NCBI GenBank assembly: GCA_902728285.1
Contig: CACVBU010000973.1
Coordinates: 1,012,857 to 1,076,856 of the forward strand
Source: Clytia hemisphaerica
Lineage: Eukaryota > Cnidaria > Hydrozoa > Leptothecata > Clytiidae
DNA length: 64,000 nt
Direction: 5' to 3'
Shown here: positions 34,747-46,143 of the stretch, one piece after another
Layout: each line of letters starts with the position of its first letter
How positions within the stretch are numbered: the stretch's first letter is position 1
Translations under genes and position numbers: made by a program
Notes under the pieces: generated by a model
What the model was told of the DNA's origin: nothing
Database searches by the model: none
What the model saw: the letters and a program-made list of their open reading frames with translations, nothing else

Positions 34747-36193
34747 GTTGCAAAATTGCAAAGATTTTATTGACAATTGAATCATGCTTGATGGTGGCAT
34801 TGTTATCAATAATTTTTTTAAGTGAAAAAACAAAGAAATATATGGAAAAAGCCCTATTCAAATCTGCAAAAACGGCGATTCCGGCATACTTCCGGCATTT
34901 GCGGCCGGAAAAACATGATTCTCAAAAATCCGAATCGGCCACACTTAGGGCATTGCTGATACACATCTTTGTGCAAAAATCGGGAAAAACGATTAATGAA
35001 ATCTCGACAAAATGGCAACAAACCGGTTTTGACGGCATATTATCGGCATTTTTGGCCGAAATTTTTTTTCTTCAAAAATCAGGCTCCGTCACATTTTAGG
35101 TATTGCCATTTTGCATCAGTGTGCAAAATTTCATAAAAAAATATAAAGTACAGCTCGAGAAATTCAAGAAAAACGTTTTTCCGGCGATATTTGGCTGTTC
35201 CGGCGATTTTTAGAAAGTCCCGGCATCAAAAATCAGTTTTATTGACAATTGAACCATACTTGATGGTTAGCATTGTTATCAATAATGATTTTGCGTGAAA
35301 AAACAAAGACATATCACGAAAAAGTCCAATGAAAATCTGCAAAAACGGCGATTTCCGGTATATTTCTGGCATTTTCGGCCAGAGAAGAATTTTTCTCAAA
35401 AATCGAACTCAGCCATGTTTTGGGCATTGCTATTACGCATCTTTCTGCAAAAAATCAGAAAAAAACAATGATGAAATCTCGAGAAAATGCCAAAAAAACA
35501 GGTTTTTCCGGCATATTTCCGGCATTTTCTGCCGGAAAAAATGTTTTTCGAAAATCGGGCTCCATCACATTTTAGGTATTGTCATTTTGCATCAGTGTGC
35601 AAAATTTTATAAAAAAATATAAAGTACAGCTTGAGAAATTCAAGAAATACTGTCTTTCCGGCGACAATAGGTTGTTCCGGCGATTTTTAAATAGTTCCGG
35701 CTTCAAAAATCAATTTTATTGAAAATTAAAACATGCTTGATGGTGGTCATTGCTATTAATAATGTTTTTGAATGAAAAAACAACCAATTATAAGGAAAAA
35801 GTCCAATGAAAATCCAGAAAAACGGCGATTTCCGGCATATTTCCGGCATTTTCGACCGGAAAAAATTTTTTCTCAAAAATCGGACTAGGCTATGTTTTGG
35901 GCATTGCTAATACGCATCTTTGAGCAAAAAATCAGAAAAAACTAATGATAAAATCTCGAGAAAATGCCAAAAAAACAGTTTTTCCGGCATATTTCCGGCA
36001 TTTTCGGCCGGAAAATTTTTTTTTTCGAAAATCGGGCTCCGTCACATTTTGGGCATTGCCATTTTGCATCATTGTGCCAAAAATTAGAAAAAACTAATGA
36101 GCCAATCCTGAGAAAAGCTGGTAACAGACGGACGAACGGACGAACGGACGAACGGACGGACATCGGTTAATTTAAAGGACCTCCAAGGTAGGT
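34747..36193. repeat. Three ~470-bp tandem units with CCGGAAA words, GGAC tail
   Basis: Units begin near 34770, 35240 and 35712 with TTTTATTGACAATTGAATCA and relatives. Each unit has two sub-units with TTTCCGGCATTTTCGGCCGG and ATTTTGGGCATTGCCATTTT. The array ends with GCTGGTAACAGACGGACGAA, several (CGGA) repeats and GGTTAATTTAAAGGACCTCC. Confidence 0.65.
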
Positions 36194-36777
36194 CCAAAAA
36201 AGGGAACAAAACTTGAAAAAGTTCGAGTACACGCTAAACTGCATATCAATCACAGCGAGCTAAGAATAAAATCTTTTTGAAAAAAAACACAAAAATTTTA
36301 CTAGTTTACAGAGCCTTTCAAAAAACCTTGTTTCTTATTACTTTCAGTAAAAAAAAGATCCAAATAAGCTTTAAATTCTGAAGGGTTCTCGACTGCCGAT
36401 TTTCGATACGATTCAGTAATTGATTCAAGATTGATGTCGTTAGGTAGAGGATGCCCCCTCTCATCGGTAACTCTGTAACTCTCTCAATCACGATCATGCA
36501 AATCAGCAAAAAAATGGACAATCACGCATCCCTTTGAAAAAGTCCAAATCACGCATCGCGGCTCAAAAATCTTTCAAATCACGTCGTCACGAAAACCGCT
36601 TGGTAGCCTCGTAGAGAGTGCGGAATACGTTATCTGGGAAAAAGCCGAAGGAAAATGACAAGACTTTTTTAAGGATGTGATCAAATTTCATCCGGTGAGG
36701 TGTTCTTAAACTCCCCCCCCCACTTTCTTCCCTGATAGAATAATCTTCCAAATGAAATCAAGGAAAACTTTTCTTCC

Positions 36778-39700
36778 TCAACAAAGCATCCCTTCAACTT
36801 CTCCTTCATCTGCTTCATTATTTTGCTCGATGTCACCAGCAACTTTGTCTTGATCACCCAACTGGTCTTCAAATTGTTCCAATTCACTTTTACCACCGAT
36901 GTCAAGTTTGGATGGAATGTTTTTACAGGTTGACAGTTCAAGTGTTTTGGCGAGGCGTGCAATCTATGGAAATGAAGCCGAATCATGGATTATTTCAAAA
37001 CTGTTGTTATTTAAAAAAATTCATTCAATAATTCTCTAAATTTTATGATTCTTTGGAAATATGCAACGTGTTATTTATAGGGGGGGAAGTTATTTTGCAA
37101 AAATGGCATAAATTCTTAGCCCATTTGTCAAAAGTTGCCTTTGGGTATAAAAAGAAGAAAAAATCATGTTAAAACCCTTTGGCACCCTTTTCAAGGTTGC
37201 CACGGGCAGGGTGCCACCGTCGCTCCTCCAGCAAAATCGAAATTTCAAAAATTTTCAAAACATAGTGAAGTGACCCCTCATTTGAAAGGTATTTTCATGC
37301 TGATTAAGAAAGTCAATATAATGTGGTTAAATAACACTGTCACAAAATGTAATTTCCGACAGTTGGCAAAATTTTGAGGATTTTGCTAAAAACGCAATTT
37401 TTTGATCGTTTTTCTTAAGTTACTTCTTGTTAGAGTGTTTTTCACCCTTACAATATTGATTTTCTTAATCAGCATGAAAATACCTTTCAAATAAGGGGTC
37501 ACTTCCCTATGTTTTAAATTTTTTTGAAATTTCAATTTTGCTGGCGGAGCGGCGGTGGCACCCTACCCGTGGCAACCTTGAAAAAAGTACCACAGGGTTT
37601 TTACATGAATTTTTCTTCTTTTTATACCCAAAGGCAACTTTTGACAAATGGGCTTAAAAAATTAGTCCTAACATCCCCCCCTATTATTTAGTAGGGGGCA
37701 AGCCTGGGGTCCCGTGACATTTTTTTTACAACCTAGCCATTTTAAGTCTATTCCAAAGAACAGTATATTACAAGATATTTTTAAGAGGGAGGACGCAGGT
37801 TAGGCCCGGGAAAACTTTTTATGATCAAAATAGTGACGCCATAGGCAAAACTGCAAGGGAAAATAATAGGGGTAGGAAAATAGCTGATTTTCAAAAGTCA
37901 AAATAAACGAAAAAGATTGATTCGATCTGATAGAGCATGAAATTCTGAGCTAAACGAAGTGTCCAGCACTGTTTCAATGGTCGTTGAACTTTCTTTAGGC
38001 CTCCACCCAACTCAATTTAGTTCACTTTTAGTAAGGGAGCAACCCTTAGAATCCGTAGGACCTTTCCTTTGACCCTTGGACGCAACCGCATGTTATTGCT
38101 TCGAAAGGGATAGGATATTTAAACTTTTTTGAGAAGGGGTCTGGTCTTTATGGCCTAGACTGGAGTCGTTTATAATGCGTGTAATACAGTAGTATAGGCG
38201 TTATATGATAATAAAATTATTGTTACGGGGTTTAGTTTGTATAAACTAAAATTGTTCCCTCCATCACTTTTTGCTTTATTTCTACCATGTCTGAATTAGT
38301 CGTCTAGCTTGCTAGACTATTATGGCCAAAAACTGAAATTAAAGGCAAAATTCATAACCTCCAGAATATATGGATTCAATTGACATTGATGTTATGGATA
38401 CTAAGAGTTGCCACCTACTATGTTTAATTAAAAACTATTTTGAAAGACATAATCTTCAGATGGATTAGTTAATAATTACCTCAGTATCTAAATATTTGAC
38501 GAGAGGAGCTGATTTCGTTTGATTGAGTAATTCCGCATCATATTCTTGGTAGGCTTTGAGAAATTGTTCGGTATACATCGCTTCATCACTGTCACCAAAA
38601 CGATCAACTCTGCAAATACATGAAGAGGAGCATACGAGATGGAATTTTTTATAAGATACTTTAATAATTGGTCATTTGAAGTAATAAAAATGACAGGTCC
38701 TTTAGAAAAAGTAACAAAATTCTTTTATTACTGGCTAACGACCAATAAAATCAATTAAGAGCTTGTAAAACCCCATCTAGTCCCAAGAAGAGTGATTTTG
38801 AAACAATACAGAGAAGTTATACTCTCTCAGAGCCACTTTGTGAATTTTGTATAATTTTGTACCATGACATCCCATGTAATGCTGTATAGAGTGTAGAATA
38901 TCCACCGAATCACTCCTTGAAAGGGTACAGTGAAAAAATGGGCTATTTGAGCCTTCCTCAAGCCTTAGCAACCTGGCCAACCAAAAAAATTGGATCTCTT
39001 TACCACCAGTTTCGATAAGTCTTTTAATAAAATACGTAAAACAGTCAACACTTACTCAAAACCATCCTTGAAAGCTGTTTCCGCTTGCACGAAATCTCCA
39101 GCAGCCAAATACACGATCGCCATGCATAGGGTTAGCTGAAAGAAAAGGAAGACAATCATTTTGAACCTCTTGAACATCTTAAGGTGCTATACCACCGAAT
39201 ATGTAGAAATCGTCAAAGCAGCCAGGAAAACTTAGAGACCTTTGAAAATTATTTTTAAGGATCAAAACAATTTCATTCAAATCAGATACCATTTTATCAT
39301 ATGATTTTCAGTCATTTTTAGAAATTTGGAGTCCTCAAACAAATTTAGAAAGTTTTACTTTAACTCTTTGTGCGCGCTGTTTTTTTTTTGAAAAAGTTGA
39401 AGTTTTTCTAAATCTTTTTTTTGAAACTCAAAACTTTAAAGTGCCATAAAAGCTTGCAGCTTTTGATTAATAGAAGATGGTTTTGATACCATTGGAGAGC
39501 TATTTTATGTCCCTTTAAATCAAGTGGTCAGGAACTATGGCCTCAAGTCTGAGACTCAGTATTTTGGCTTGTTTTGGACGCATATACACGTCCCTCGTGG
39601 TCTAAGGGCTAAGCCACGCAGACAGCATGGAGTTTCTAAATCACTTTTCTTCGTAAGAATGAAACCACTGTGGAATAATGTAGCCATCTGAAGGATTATT

Positions 39701-42700
39701 TACAATCTAGATGTCAAAATTCAGTTAGGTTCAAGAGTTGAAAATTCGGGCATCGCCAATAAATATTTTACCTGGTGTGCGTTATTAGGATTTTGAAGTT
39801 TTTTGAAGAGTTCACATCGTTGCTTCATTATAGTGGCCGCTTCTTTGTATCTGAAAGCAAACCAGGTTAGAGTAAGAATAACTGTAAGCTACAATAGAGT
39901 TTTTATAACTGGAACACGCACAGGGATCAAAAAATTTATTCGAGTGTTAAGGAAATTTCGAGTTATGGGAGTAATGTTCATAAAGCATTGTTAACTGGAT
40001 GGTCGACCATAAAAATTGTTCGAGTTAAAGGGTCTCAACATTACTTTTAGAATAGTTGGCAAACTAAAAGAGAACTAGGGTTTTTCGACACAATTTTTAT
40101 CTCGTTCTAAGGAGAGGGAATTTTAGTAAATTTGGATTTTGGCCCCCTCTATAAAAAGTAAATGTCTTTGTAAAAATGACGCGAGCGAAGCGAGCACGAA
40201 AACTTGGTCGAAAACTGCTATAAAAGAGCGAATGGGCAGCGAAATTTGTAATCGGAGGCGTCTTTTTGCACCCTTTGTATTTCGGCGCCCCCCAAAAAAA
40301 TCGGCCGCTTGGAGAGGGGGGGAGGGCAATACGCTACTGATAATTAAATTTTTTGGTGACAGTATTATTTGCAAACAACCTACTTTTTCTGTTTGAGTTC
40401 CATCCTCACTGCGTTATTCAAATGGTCTGCCGAGTCTCGCAATTTCTCATCGTTCTATTGAAAAATTGGGAGAAATCTAACTAAAGGTGAAAGGAAAGCT
40501 ATGAAAGACAGAGGGTTAATTGATATTTTCTAGTAGATGATCATAATGTTTTAAGGGTTTGACCCCCCCCCATAATAGAAAATAAAATTTTAACGGATCC
40601 ACACCTTCAGTCTCCCTAAACCTAATTGCGACAAAGTATATATAATATCTCAAGGGGAAATATTGGGAAGAGAAGCATTTTCCAAGAAACACAGAAGGTT
40701 GAAGACTCTCAAAGAACGTTTCCTTGGGAAGAAATTCAAAACATACTTCGCATAGCTCTGCAGCTAGTAGATACATCTCTGTAGCTTTACTTGGTAGTCC
40801 TGTTTCACACATTCTAAAGAGTAAAAAAGTAAGATATGGGAATGCCTGACATGAAGCAAAAATCGGGGTATTATTATTATTGAAAAAATTGGGGTAATAA
40901 TAACAACAATCACCATTATCTTACCTCTTACAAATCCACTAGAACATATTTCAATAAAATTAATAACCTTTTCACAACCTTCCGTAGGTATCCATAAGTC
41001 TGCTCATAGAATCGTTTCATTATAGTTACAGACGATTACATTAGCAGAAGTAATTTGTAATGTTTTAATTATCGAAGAAATAAATTTTGAGAAATACATA
41101 CTTAGCAGCTTTGGATATAGTGAGTGCGGCTGTATCTGGGGTACCATGCTCTCTGTATAACGAACTAAACAAAAGTAAATACAATGATAGTTATCTGCAA
41201 ACATTGGAAGCCTCAGAAACGAAAACGGAAACCTTATTCAACTTTATTATGTCTCTGCAGCCGGGGAAATGACGTTAGTTCTTACCATAAGCCTTGGGAT
41301 TGATAAGGTTGGCCAACATCTCTCAACACCCATCTCAGGGGAAAATAAGTCAACCCATTTGTCTTAGGTTCCCTAGAAAGTCAAAACTTTGTTGGGCCCT
41401 CTTTTGTAGGAAACTTGAAAATATCTAGTCCCCTTAACCAAAAAGGGGTAAACCATCAAACAAAAGAGTTCCATAAATAAATTAGGAAAATGATTTTCAT
41501 ACCACGCTCTTTGCATTAAAGTAACAGCTTCCTCAAGATTTTTGAGATCTGATGCAATCCCTGCTGCCTGTGTCAAAAGCCTGCAAAAAAAGTACGGAAA
41601 GTATATATGATTACTATGGAAAGATAACTGAAACGAAAATCCTGAGTTAAAGGGGAGATATTACGTCAACAAAGAAAAAGCACTACCAACTATCAACAAT
41701 AATCTAAAGGTATCTAGTGATACCTGCGGGTAATTATATGTGCGAGATGACGGGTAGGTCCATGCTAAATTTCAAAAATCGGTATTTTCTTAAAAGTTTC
41801 AGGCAAAATTATTATATATGATAGAAATTTTAAGGATTTATGACCCGTTAAGGGGGGTCAATTTGAATTTTTAGTAATTGTTGAGCCCTTTCAGAGATTG
41901 GCTTACTTTTTCAGGTTTTTAAACTCTTTGAGGGACCTCGAGGAGGGTGTTTTGCCAAATGTGCATCCCCAGGAGACCCTAGAAGGGTGTTATGTTGGAA
42001 TGCTAACATTAGTTTAAGAGTCGAATGAAATCATAAGTGTTTAACTTACTTAGCTGCATGGAATAACGATCCAAGCTTTTCTTGCATCTGCGAGGCTTTA
42101 ATGTAGGCGTCTTGTGCTTTCTCTGCTGAACCAGCCAGCTTGAAATTGGTAGCTTAGAAAAATGAAGCAAAAAAGAAAAGAATGAAAAACAAACCTCAAA
42201 GAAATATAAAGGCCGTAAACACATAGACCTTAAGAGGGACATTCTACTATTCATTATATGCACCATTGCAATGTCTTCAAAGGACTCAACAGCTGATTGG
42301 TTGTTAGTGACGTATTGACCGATTTTACGTCACTTACAACCAATCAGCTGTTGGATCCATGATTGGTCTATGATGCAATGCCAGGAGACATTGCAATGGG
42401 TCACTCTATTATAGTAAAGTCTCTATCAACTCGGATGTCTCTTTAACTTGAACGACTCTTCATCATGTAGAGTATAAACCCTTATAACAAGTTTCTATAA
42501 ATCGGATTGTAGAAGTTTTAATACAGTTGAGTCTATCCATAACTCGACAACTGACGGGAAAGACAAACTTGTTCGAGTTAAGGAAATTTATGTTCGATTA
42601 ATTCGAGTTATGGAGTAAGATTTATAAGGCATTGTTAACTGAAGGGACGAGCAAACTATTTCGAGTTAAGGAGACATTAGATTTGTAGAGGTTCGAGTTA

Positions 42701-43803
42701 AAGAGACTCTAATGCAATGCAGTTGCTCTACCTTAAAGGAAGAAATTTTGGCGGAAAGAAAATTTGGCGAATTTGACGGATTTGGCGGATTTGGCCAGAA
42801 TCCGCCAAAATTAAGTTCCCGCCATATTAAACTTTTTGGAAATATGATCTCTGTTAAGGTGTTTTTGTATTTTTTTTTGCTGTTTTTACGCCATTTTAAG
42901 GATACATTTTTCAGCAAACGCCAAATTAAATTCCCGCCAAATTTAGTTTTTTCGTCCATCCACCAAATTAAATTCCCTCTAAAAAACTTTTTCGGTCATC
43001 CGCCAAATTAAATTCCTACCAAAATTTCTTCTTTTAAGGTAGTTTGGAGAAAAAACATGAAAGTCAAACCTGCTTTTGTGTATTCACTGGCCGCTGTGTC
43101 ATAATCAGGTGACCATTTAAACATGGATGTCTTCAGGCTAAAATTAAAAATAAAAATTTATTACAAGAACGATTTTGGAGACCATGTGTTCTTTACTTAT
43201 TTAATTGTTGTATAAAATAAATTGAATAAACTGAAATACATACTGTATTCACTGACCTTTATACACTCTAGACCATGTTTCTCAATCCCGGCCATGCTAA
43301 ATCTTTGATCGGAGTTTTTTGAAAAGTGGTATCCTAATGGCGGCACCACTCAATAGCGGTGTAAATACAGTGAGAGCGCTAGATCTACTTCCCCTTTTGA
43401 TGATGTATCGCCGTTAGACGTTCATTTTTAACACTGCAATGGCTTCTTTACGGGTACCAATTCCTAAAAAACTCCGATCAAAGAAGGTGGATATAGCTTG
43501 GTCCAGGGATATATAAAGGTCAGTGACTGTAATAGATAACTGTAAATTGATAATCATCCCTCAGTAGCGCTAAAAGTGCCATTTTATGGTTCAGGTATGT
43601 ATTACATGCTACATTCAGTTAATTTTGGTTGAATTTGGATCCTAACCTAAGAATACTGTAAGAACAGGACGATTTTCCCTGAAAAAATTTCGATGATATA
43701 ATGAAAAAAATATCGTTCTTATAAAAAAGTGTCTTATAAATACTTACGCTTTTTCAGCAGCAACAATATTTCCAAGAGCAGTTTTCAATTTCGGTGACGA
43801 CAT
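36778..43803 (-). CDS. NAPG: Gamma-soluble NSF attachment protein (gamma-SNAP), 11 exons, 326 aa
   Basis: Exons (minus strand): 43748-43803, 43070-43137, 42050-42152, 41503-41580, 41102-41164, 40747-40813, 40384-40454, 39772-39850, 39056-39135, 38480-38609, 36778-36963. Every junction is GT/AG and in phase. The CDS sums to 981 nt. The protein is a TPR-like helical repeat protein, close to the 312 residues of human gamma-SNAP. Diagnostic blocks are ALKTSMFKWSPDYDTAASEY near residue 19, REHGTPDTAAL in the middle, and PLVKYLDTEIARLAK then a C-terminal ..GMLC. Gamma-SNAP binds SNARE complexes and recruits the NSF ATPase for membrane-fusion recycling in the cytoplasm. The start is the Met of MSSPKLKTAL. 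Introns carry several MITEs (37081, 39364, 39893, 42262, 42522, 42731, 43244), but all coding exons look intact. Confidence 0.93.
37081..37681. mobile_element. 600-bp foldback element, ~270-bp arms, TA flanks
   Basis: Both ends start at TA with GGGGGG. The arms are near-perfect inverted copies including CCCATTTGTCAAAAGTTGCC, CTTTGGGTATAAAAAGAAGA and TTTTCATGCTGATTAAGAAA. The centre is a short loop around 37340-37410. It lies in the last intron of gamma-SNAP and has no frame. Confidence 0.7.
39364..39608. mobile_element. Short piggyBac-like MITE related to 318-1367
   Basis: TTAA precedes it (39360-39363) and a mutated CTAA follows. The left end has GCGCGCTGTTTTT as in the right end of 318-1367. 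The right end has CATATACACGTCCCTCGTGG then TCTAAGGG, resembling the inverted left end of that element. It is therefore a reversed, internally deleted relative in a gamma-SNAP intron. Confidence 0.5.
39893..40045. repeat. pogo-like MITE copy (TTCGAGTTA family)
   Basis: Begins TACAATAGAGTTTTTATAAC and contains GGAACACGCACAGGGATC and AAGGAAATTTCGAGTTATGG, ending GTTCGAGTTAAAGGGTCTC. In an intron of gamma-SNAP. Confidence 0.45.
42262..42401. mobile_element. 140-bp foldback MITE
   Basis: The outer ends CCATTGCAATGTCT and AGACATTGCAATGG are inverted. An inner hairpin pairs CAACAGCTGATTGGTTGT with ACAACCAATCAGCTGTTG and TGACGT with ACGTCA. Intron of gamma-SNAP. Confidence 0.6.
42522..42712. repeat. 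pogo-like MITE copy, near full length
   Basis: TACAGTTGAGTCTATCCATA opens and GTTCGAGTTAAAGAGACTCT closes the unit. The interior has GTTCGAGTTAAGGAAATTTA and AAGGCATTGTTAACTGAAGG as in copies at 9203 and 39893. Confidence 0.5.
42731..43039. mobile_element. TA-flanked MITE of GGCGGAATTTAATTTGGCGG words
   Basis: TA at 42729-42730 and 43040-43041. Inverted ends CCTTAAAGGAAGAAATTTTG and CCTTAAAAGAAGAAATTTTG. Repeated CCGCCAAATTAAATTCC inside. It ends 30 bp from gamma-SNAP exon 2. Confidence 0.65.
43244..43530. mobile_element. MITE with CACTGACCTTTATA ends
   Basis: TTCACTGACCTTTATACACT on the left and, inverted, GTCACTGACCTTTATATATC on the right. Subterminal GATCGGAGTTTTTTGAAAAG and its inverse CTAAAAAACTCCGATC extend the pairing. 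Intron 1 of gamma-SNAP. Confidence 0.6.
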
Positions 43804-44568
43804 CTTTGGAAGTTCTCTAATTATATTCTGTTGTATTTTGTTATGTTTATTAATTTTTCTTTTAATTTCTTAAATTAACTAAAACGAAATTAAAAATAAT
43901 GCAAGCGATGAAAATGATTTTCAATGATGTACGAGCAAGAATATCTATAAAAATGCTAGAGGTTTATGGCACGGCGCAAGACGTTCTTGCAAGGACGATT
44001 GCCGGGCTGCACGGCGTTCTCAGGTGCTCAAATTAAAGTACAGAAACAAGGAATGAAAAAAATGTTAGCTAAGGTATATTTAATATAAGGTAATAACTCC
44101 TACTGACAAAACAGCAATATAATTTACATAAAAAAATCTTTCACCTTCTTACAAAACCTTCCAAATAAATACTTCATAAAAACTTCATAATAAATATCAA
44201 ATGTGTCAAATATATACAAAATATCTCATGTTTAAAAATCTCTTGTCGAACTATAATTCAAACATTTATCTCAAATTCATCCCTAAACACAATTTTTTTG
44301 TATAAGAATTCTTTTTATAAGAGTCACACGGTTTAAATCTAAAAAATATTAAGAATTTTCAAAGAATGAATAATATTATTTTTAGCTTTAAAAACATTTG
44401 TTCGATTTTTTTAGAATACAATAACCGACATTTTAATTAACTGATACAACAACAAAATCTATAATACCAAGGTTAGGCATATCACTTAGCTCCTAAAATA
44501 AACATTTTCCCCGCTCAAGTCCCTTATTATAACATCTCTATAATAAATACATCACATCAGTAATGTAT
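43804..44568. other. Intergenic gap between the TRAF-like gene 3' end and gamma-SNAP start
   Basis: 765 bp, AT-rich. It must contain the 3' UTR of the TRAF-like gene and the promoter and 5' UTR of gamma-SNAP, both on the minus strand. A degenerate TATAAGAAT..TATAAGAG repeat piece lies near 44300. No TATA box or polyadenylation site can be assigned with confidence. Confidence 0.4.
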
Positions 44569-46143
44569 TTAGTCAGTAGTAAGACATCGAATGTAGATTC
44601 TACCATTCTTAATATAACCTTTCTCAATCAGCTTGGTAGTATTCATTGGTAGTGAGAAATGTTTGACCACTTTCACTTTCGATCTCTCAGCCTTGGTGAC
44701 CGGAATTGTAACAGAACCAACGATATTCTCGTGAATCAATAACAGCTCCGGCTTAACTTGACTTAATACAGATAGCCAAATCTTAACTGGATTTAAGTCC
44801 ACTTGGACAAAGGACATCTTCCAAAACCCTTTACGAACTCGATCGCGGTACAAATACAAACGCGCTTTGCCCATAGACCCAGATCGAAACTCAATTGAAC
44901 TTTGTACATCTTTGCTGCGTCTTGTTTCCAAGATTCGCGTAGCATTTAATTGCCAAATAAAACGACCGTTCATTAGATTCTTGTTCTGCACCGAATCTAC
45001 CAAGAACTGCAAACGATTTTCGTGCGTTACCAGTTGCGACTGATTCGTGTAATACGCTCGTAAATAATCCTCGTAAAATTTACGAACGGTTGATATATCT
45101 AGCCTGACCATTGATTCCACTTGATCTTCATGCAGGCTAGTTAGGCGTTGCGTTACATTTGATACAAATCCTTCGTACTCCAGACTTAGATCTTTTAAAG
45201 CTGACCGCCCTTTTGTTTGGCTTAAATTGAACTTGGCTTTCTCCAAAATTTCAAAATATTTTTGTCGTACAAAATCAACCAGAGCTCCTGCTCGGTTCAA
45301 CATTCGATATTCGCTGAAACTCATTTCTTCGGTCACTCGCCTCCAAACATTATTGGTAATATCATTGACCATACCAACTAAAACCACCACGCTATCGATT
45401 GAGAATTCCCTCAGTGATCGGTCATCAAATGACGTAATGTTTCTTTTGATTTCATCACGTGATTGTTCAATCAGCCAATGAAAACGTCGATCCATCTCTA
45501 CAATGGTTCGGTTCATCTCGCGATAAAAAGATGGGATCATTTCGGCCGCTTCCTTTTCTTGCGATTGAAGCTCATGTAGATGGATCCTTATGTTGTATTC
45601 ATGAAATTCACTTAGACGATGAAAACCGGCCTCAAATGTTTCAGTGCTCTTTTGAATGTCCTGTGACAAAAGACGATCGAAGCGGTTTCCACATGCTGTA
45701 GAGTCGTAAGATGGAGTATTTTCCATGGTGTAAAACAACTTTGCCGTCATCAGGTATATCGATATTAAGGCGACAAAAAATCCGATTTTCAGGTAGGTTT
45801 GATTTTCGAAATGAATGAGGTTTTTGAATTTAGTTAGAGCAGTTGTTTCCTCGCTTTGACTGCGTCGTGATCTTTTACGCTGGACTTTAGGAGTATTCCC
45901 ACCGGTGCCAGAGCTTGGTGTGCGCGAATGGCAAGCACTCGTGGCGTGCCTTTCAGGAGATGACGTATGGTTAGGTGTAATGTTGTTTTCGATGAAATCC
46001 ATTTTCGAACGAAGTGATGTTAAACTATCCAGCATGTTGAGCATCACATTGTTTTGAAAATTGTCGTGTTGTGATTGGTTGAAAGAATGATGGTTATTGG
46101 AACTGCTTGATGCCGAGTTGTTAAAACCGTGCTGTTTTTTACC
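44569..46143 (-). CDS. TRAF-like gene terminal exon: TM helix and MATH domain
   Basis: 524 residues. A polar Asn/Ser/His-rich start and a basic patch precede a ~20-residue hydrophobic helix at roughly exon residue 118-141. Then comes a long charged helical region, followed by the MATH domain in the last ~125 residues. Sequons after the helix: NRT, NIT, NLS, NVT, NQS, NAT, NTT. The basic patch on the N-terminal side predicts N-in/C-out orientation. Confidence 0.82.
   Translation of the reverse strand, partial: GKKQHGFNNSASSSSNNHHSFNQSQHDNFQNNVMLNMLDSLTSLRSKMDFIENNITPNHTSSPERHATSACHSRTPSSGTGGNTPKVQRKRSRRSQSEETTALTKFKNLIHFENQTYLKIGFFVALISIYLMTAKLFYTMENTPSYDSTACGNRFDRLLSQDIQKSTETFEAGFHRLSEFHEYNIRIHLHELQSQEKEAAEMIPSFYREMNRTIVEMDRRFHWLIEQSRDEIKRNITSFDDRSLREFSIDSVVVLVGMVNDITNNVWRRVTEEMSFSEYRMLNRAGALVDFVRQKYFEILEKAKFNLSQTKGRSALKDLSLEYEGFVSNVTQRLTSLHEDQVESMVRLDISTVRKFYEDYLRAYYTNQSQLVTHENRLQFLVDSVQNKNLMNGRFIWQLNATRILETRRSKDVQSSIEFRSGSMGKARLYLYRDRVRKGFWKMSFVQVDLNPVKIWLSVLSQVKPELLLIHENIVGSVTIPVTKAERSKVKVVKHFSLPMNTTKLIEKGYIKNGRIYIRCLTTD

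Larger units (their letters stand above)
19375..36777. other. 17.4-kb gene desert between the secreted-protein gene and gamma-SNAP
   Basis: I found no exon of a cellular gene here on either strand. Contents are the repeat arrays at 20224 and 23868, palindrome clusters at 22930 and 31078, nested elements at 29388, LINE remnants at 27440, and the arrays at 34747. Stretches such as 24850-25560, 26160-26800, 31530-31990, 32250-33660 and 33920-34740 are AT-rich with nothing I can name. Confidence 0.5.
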
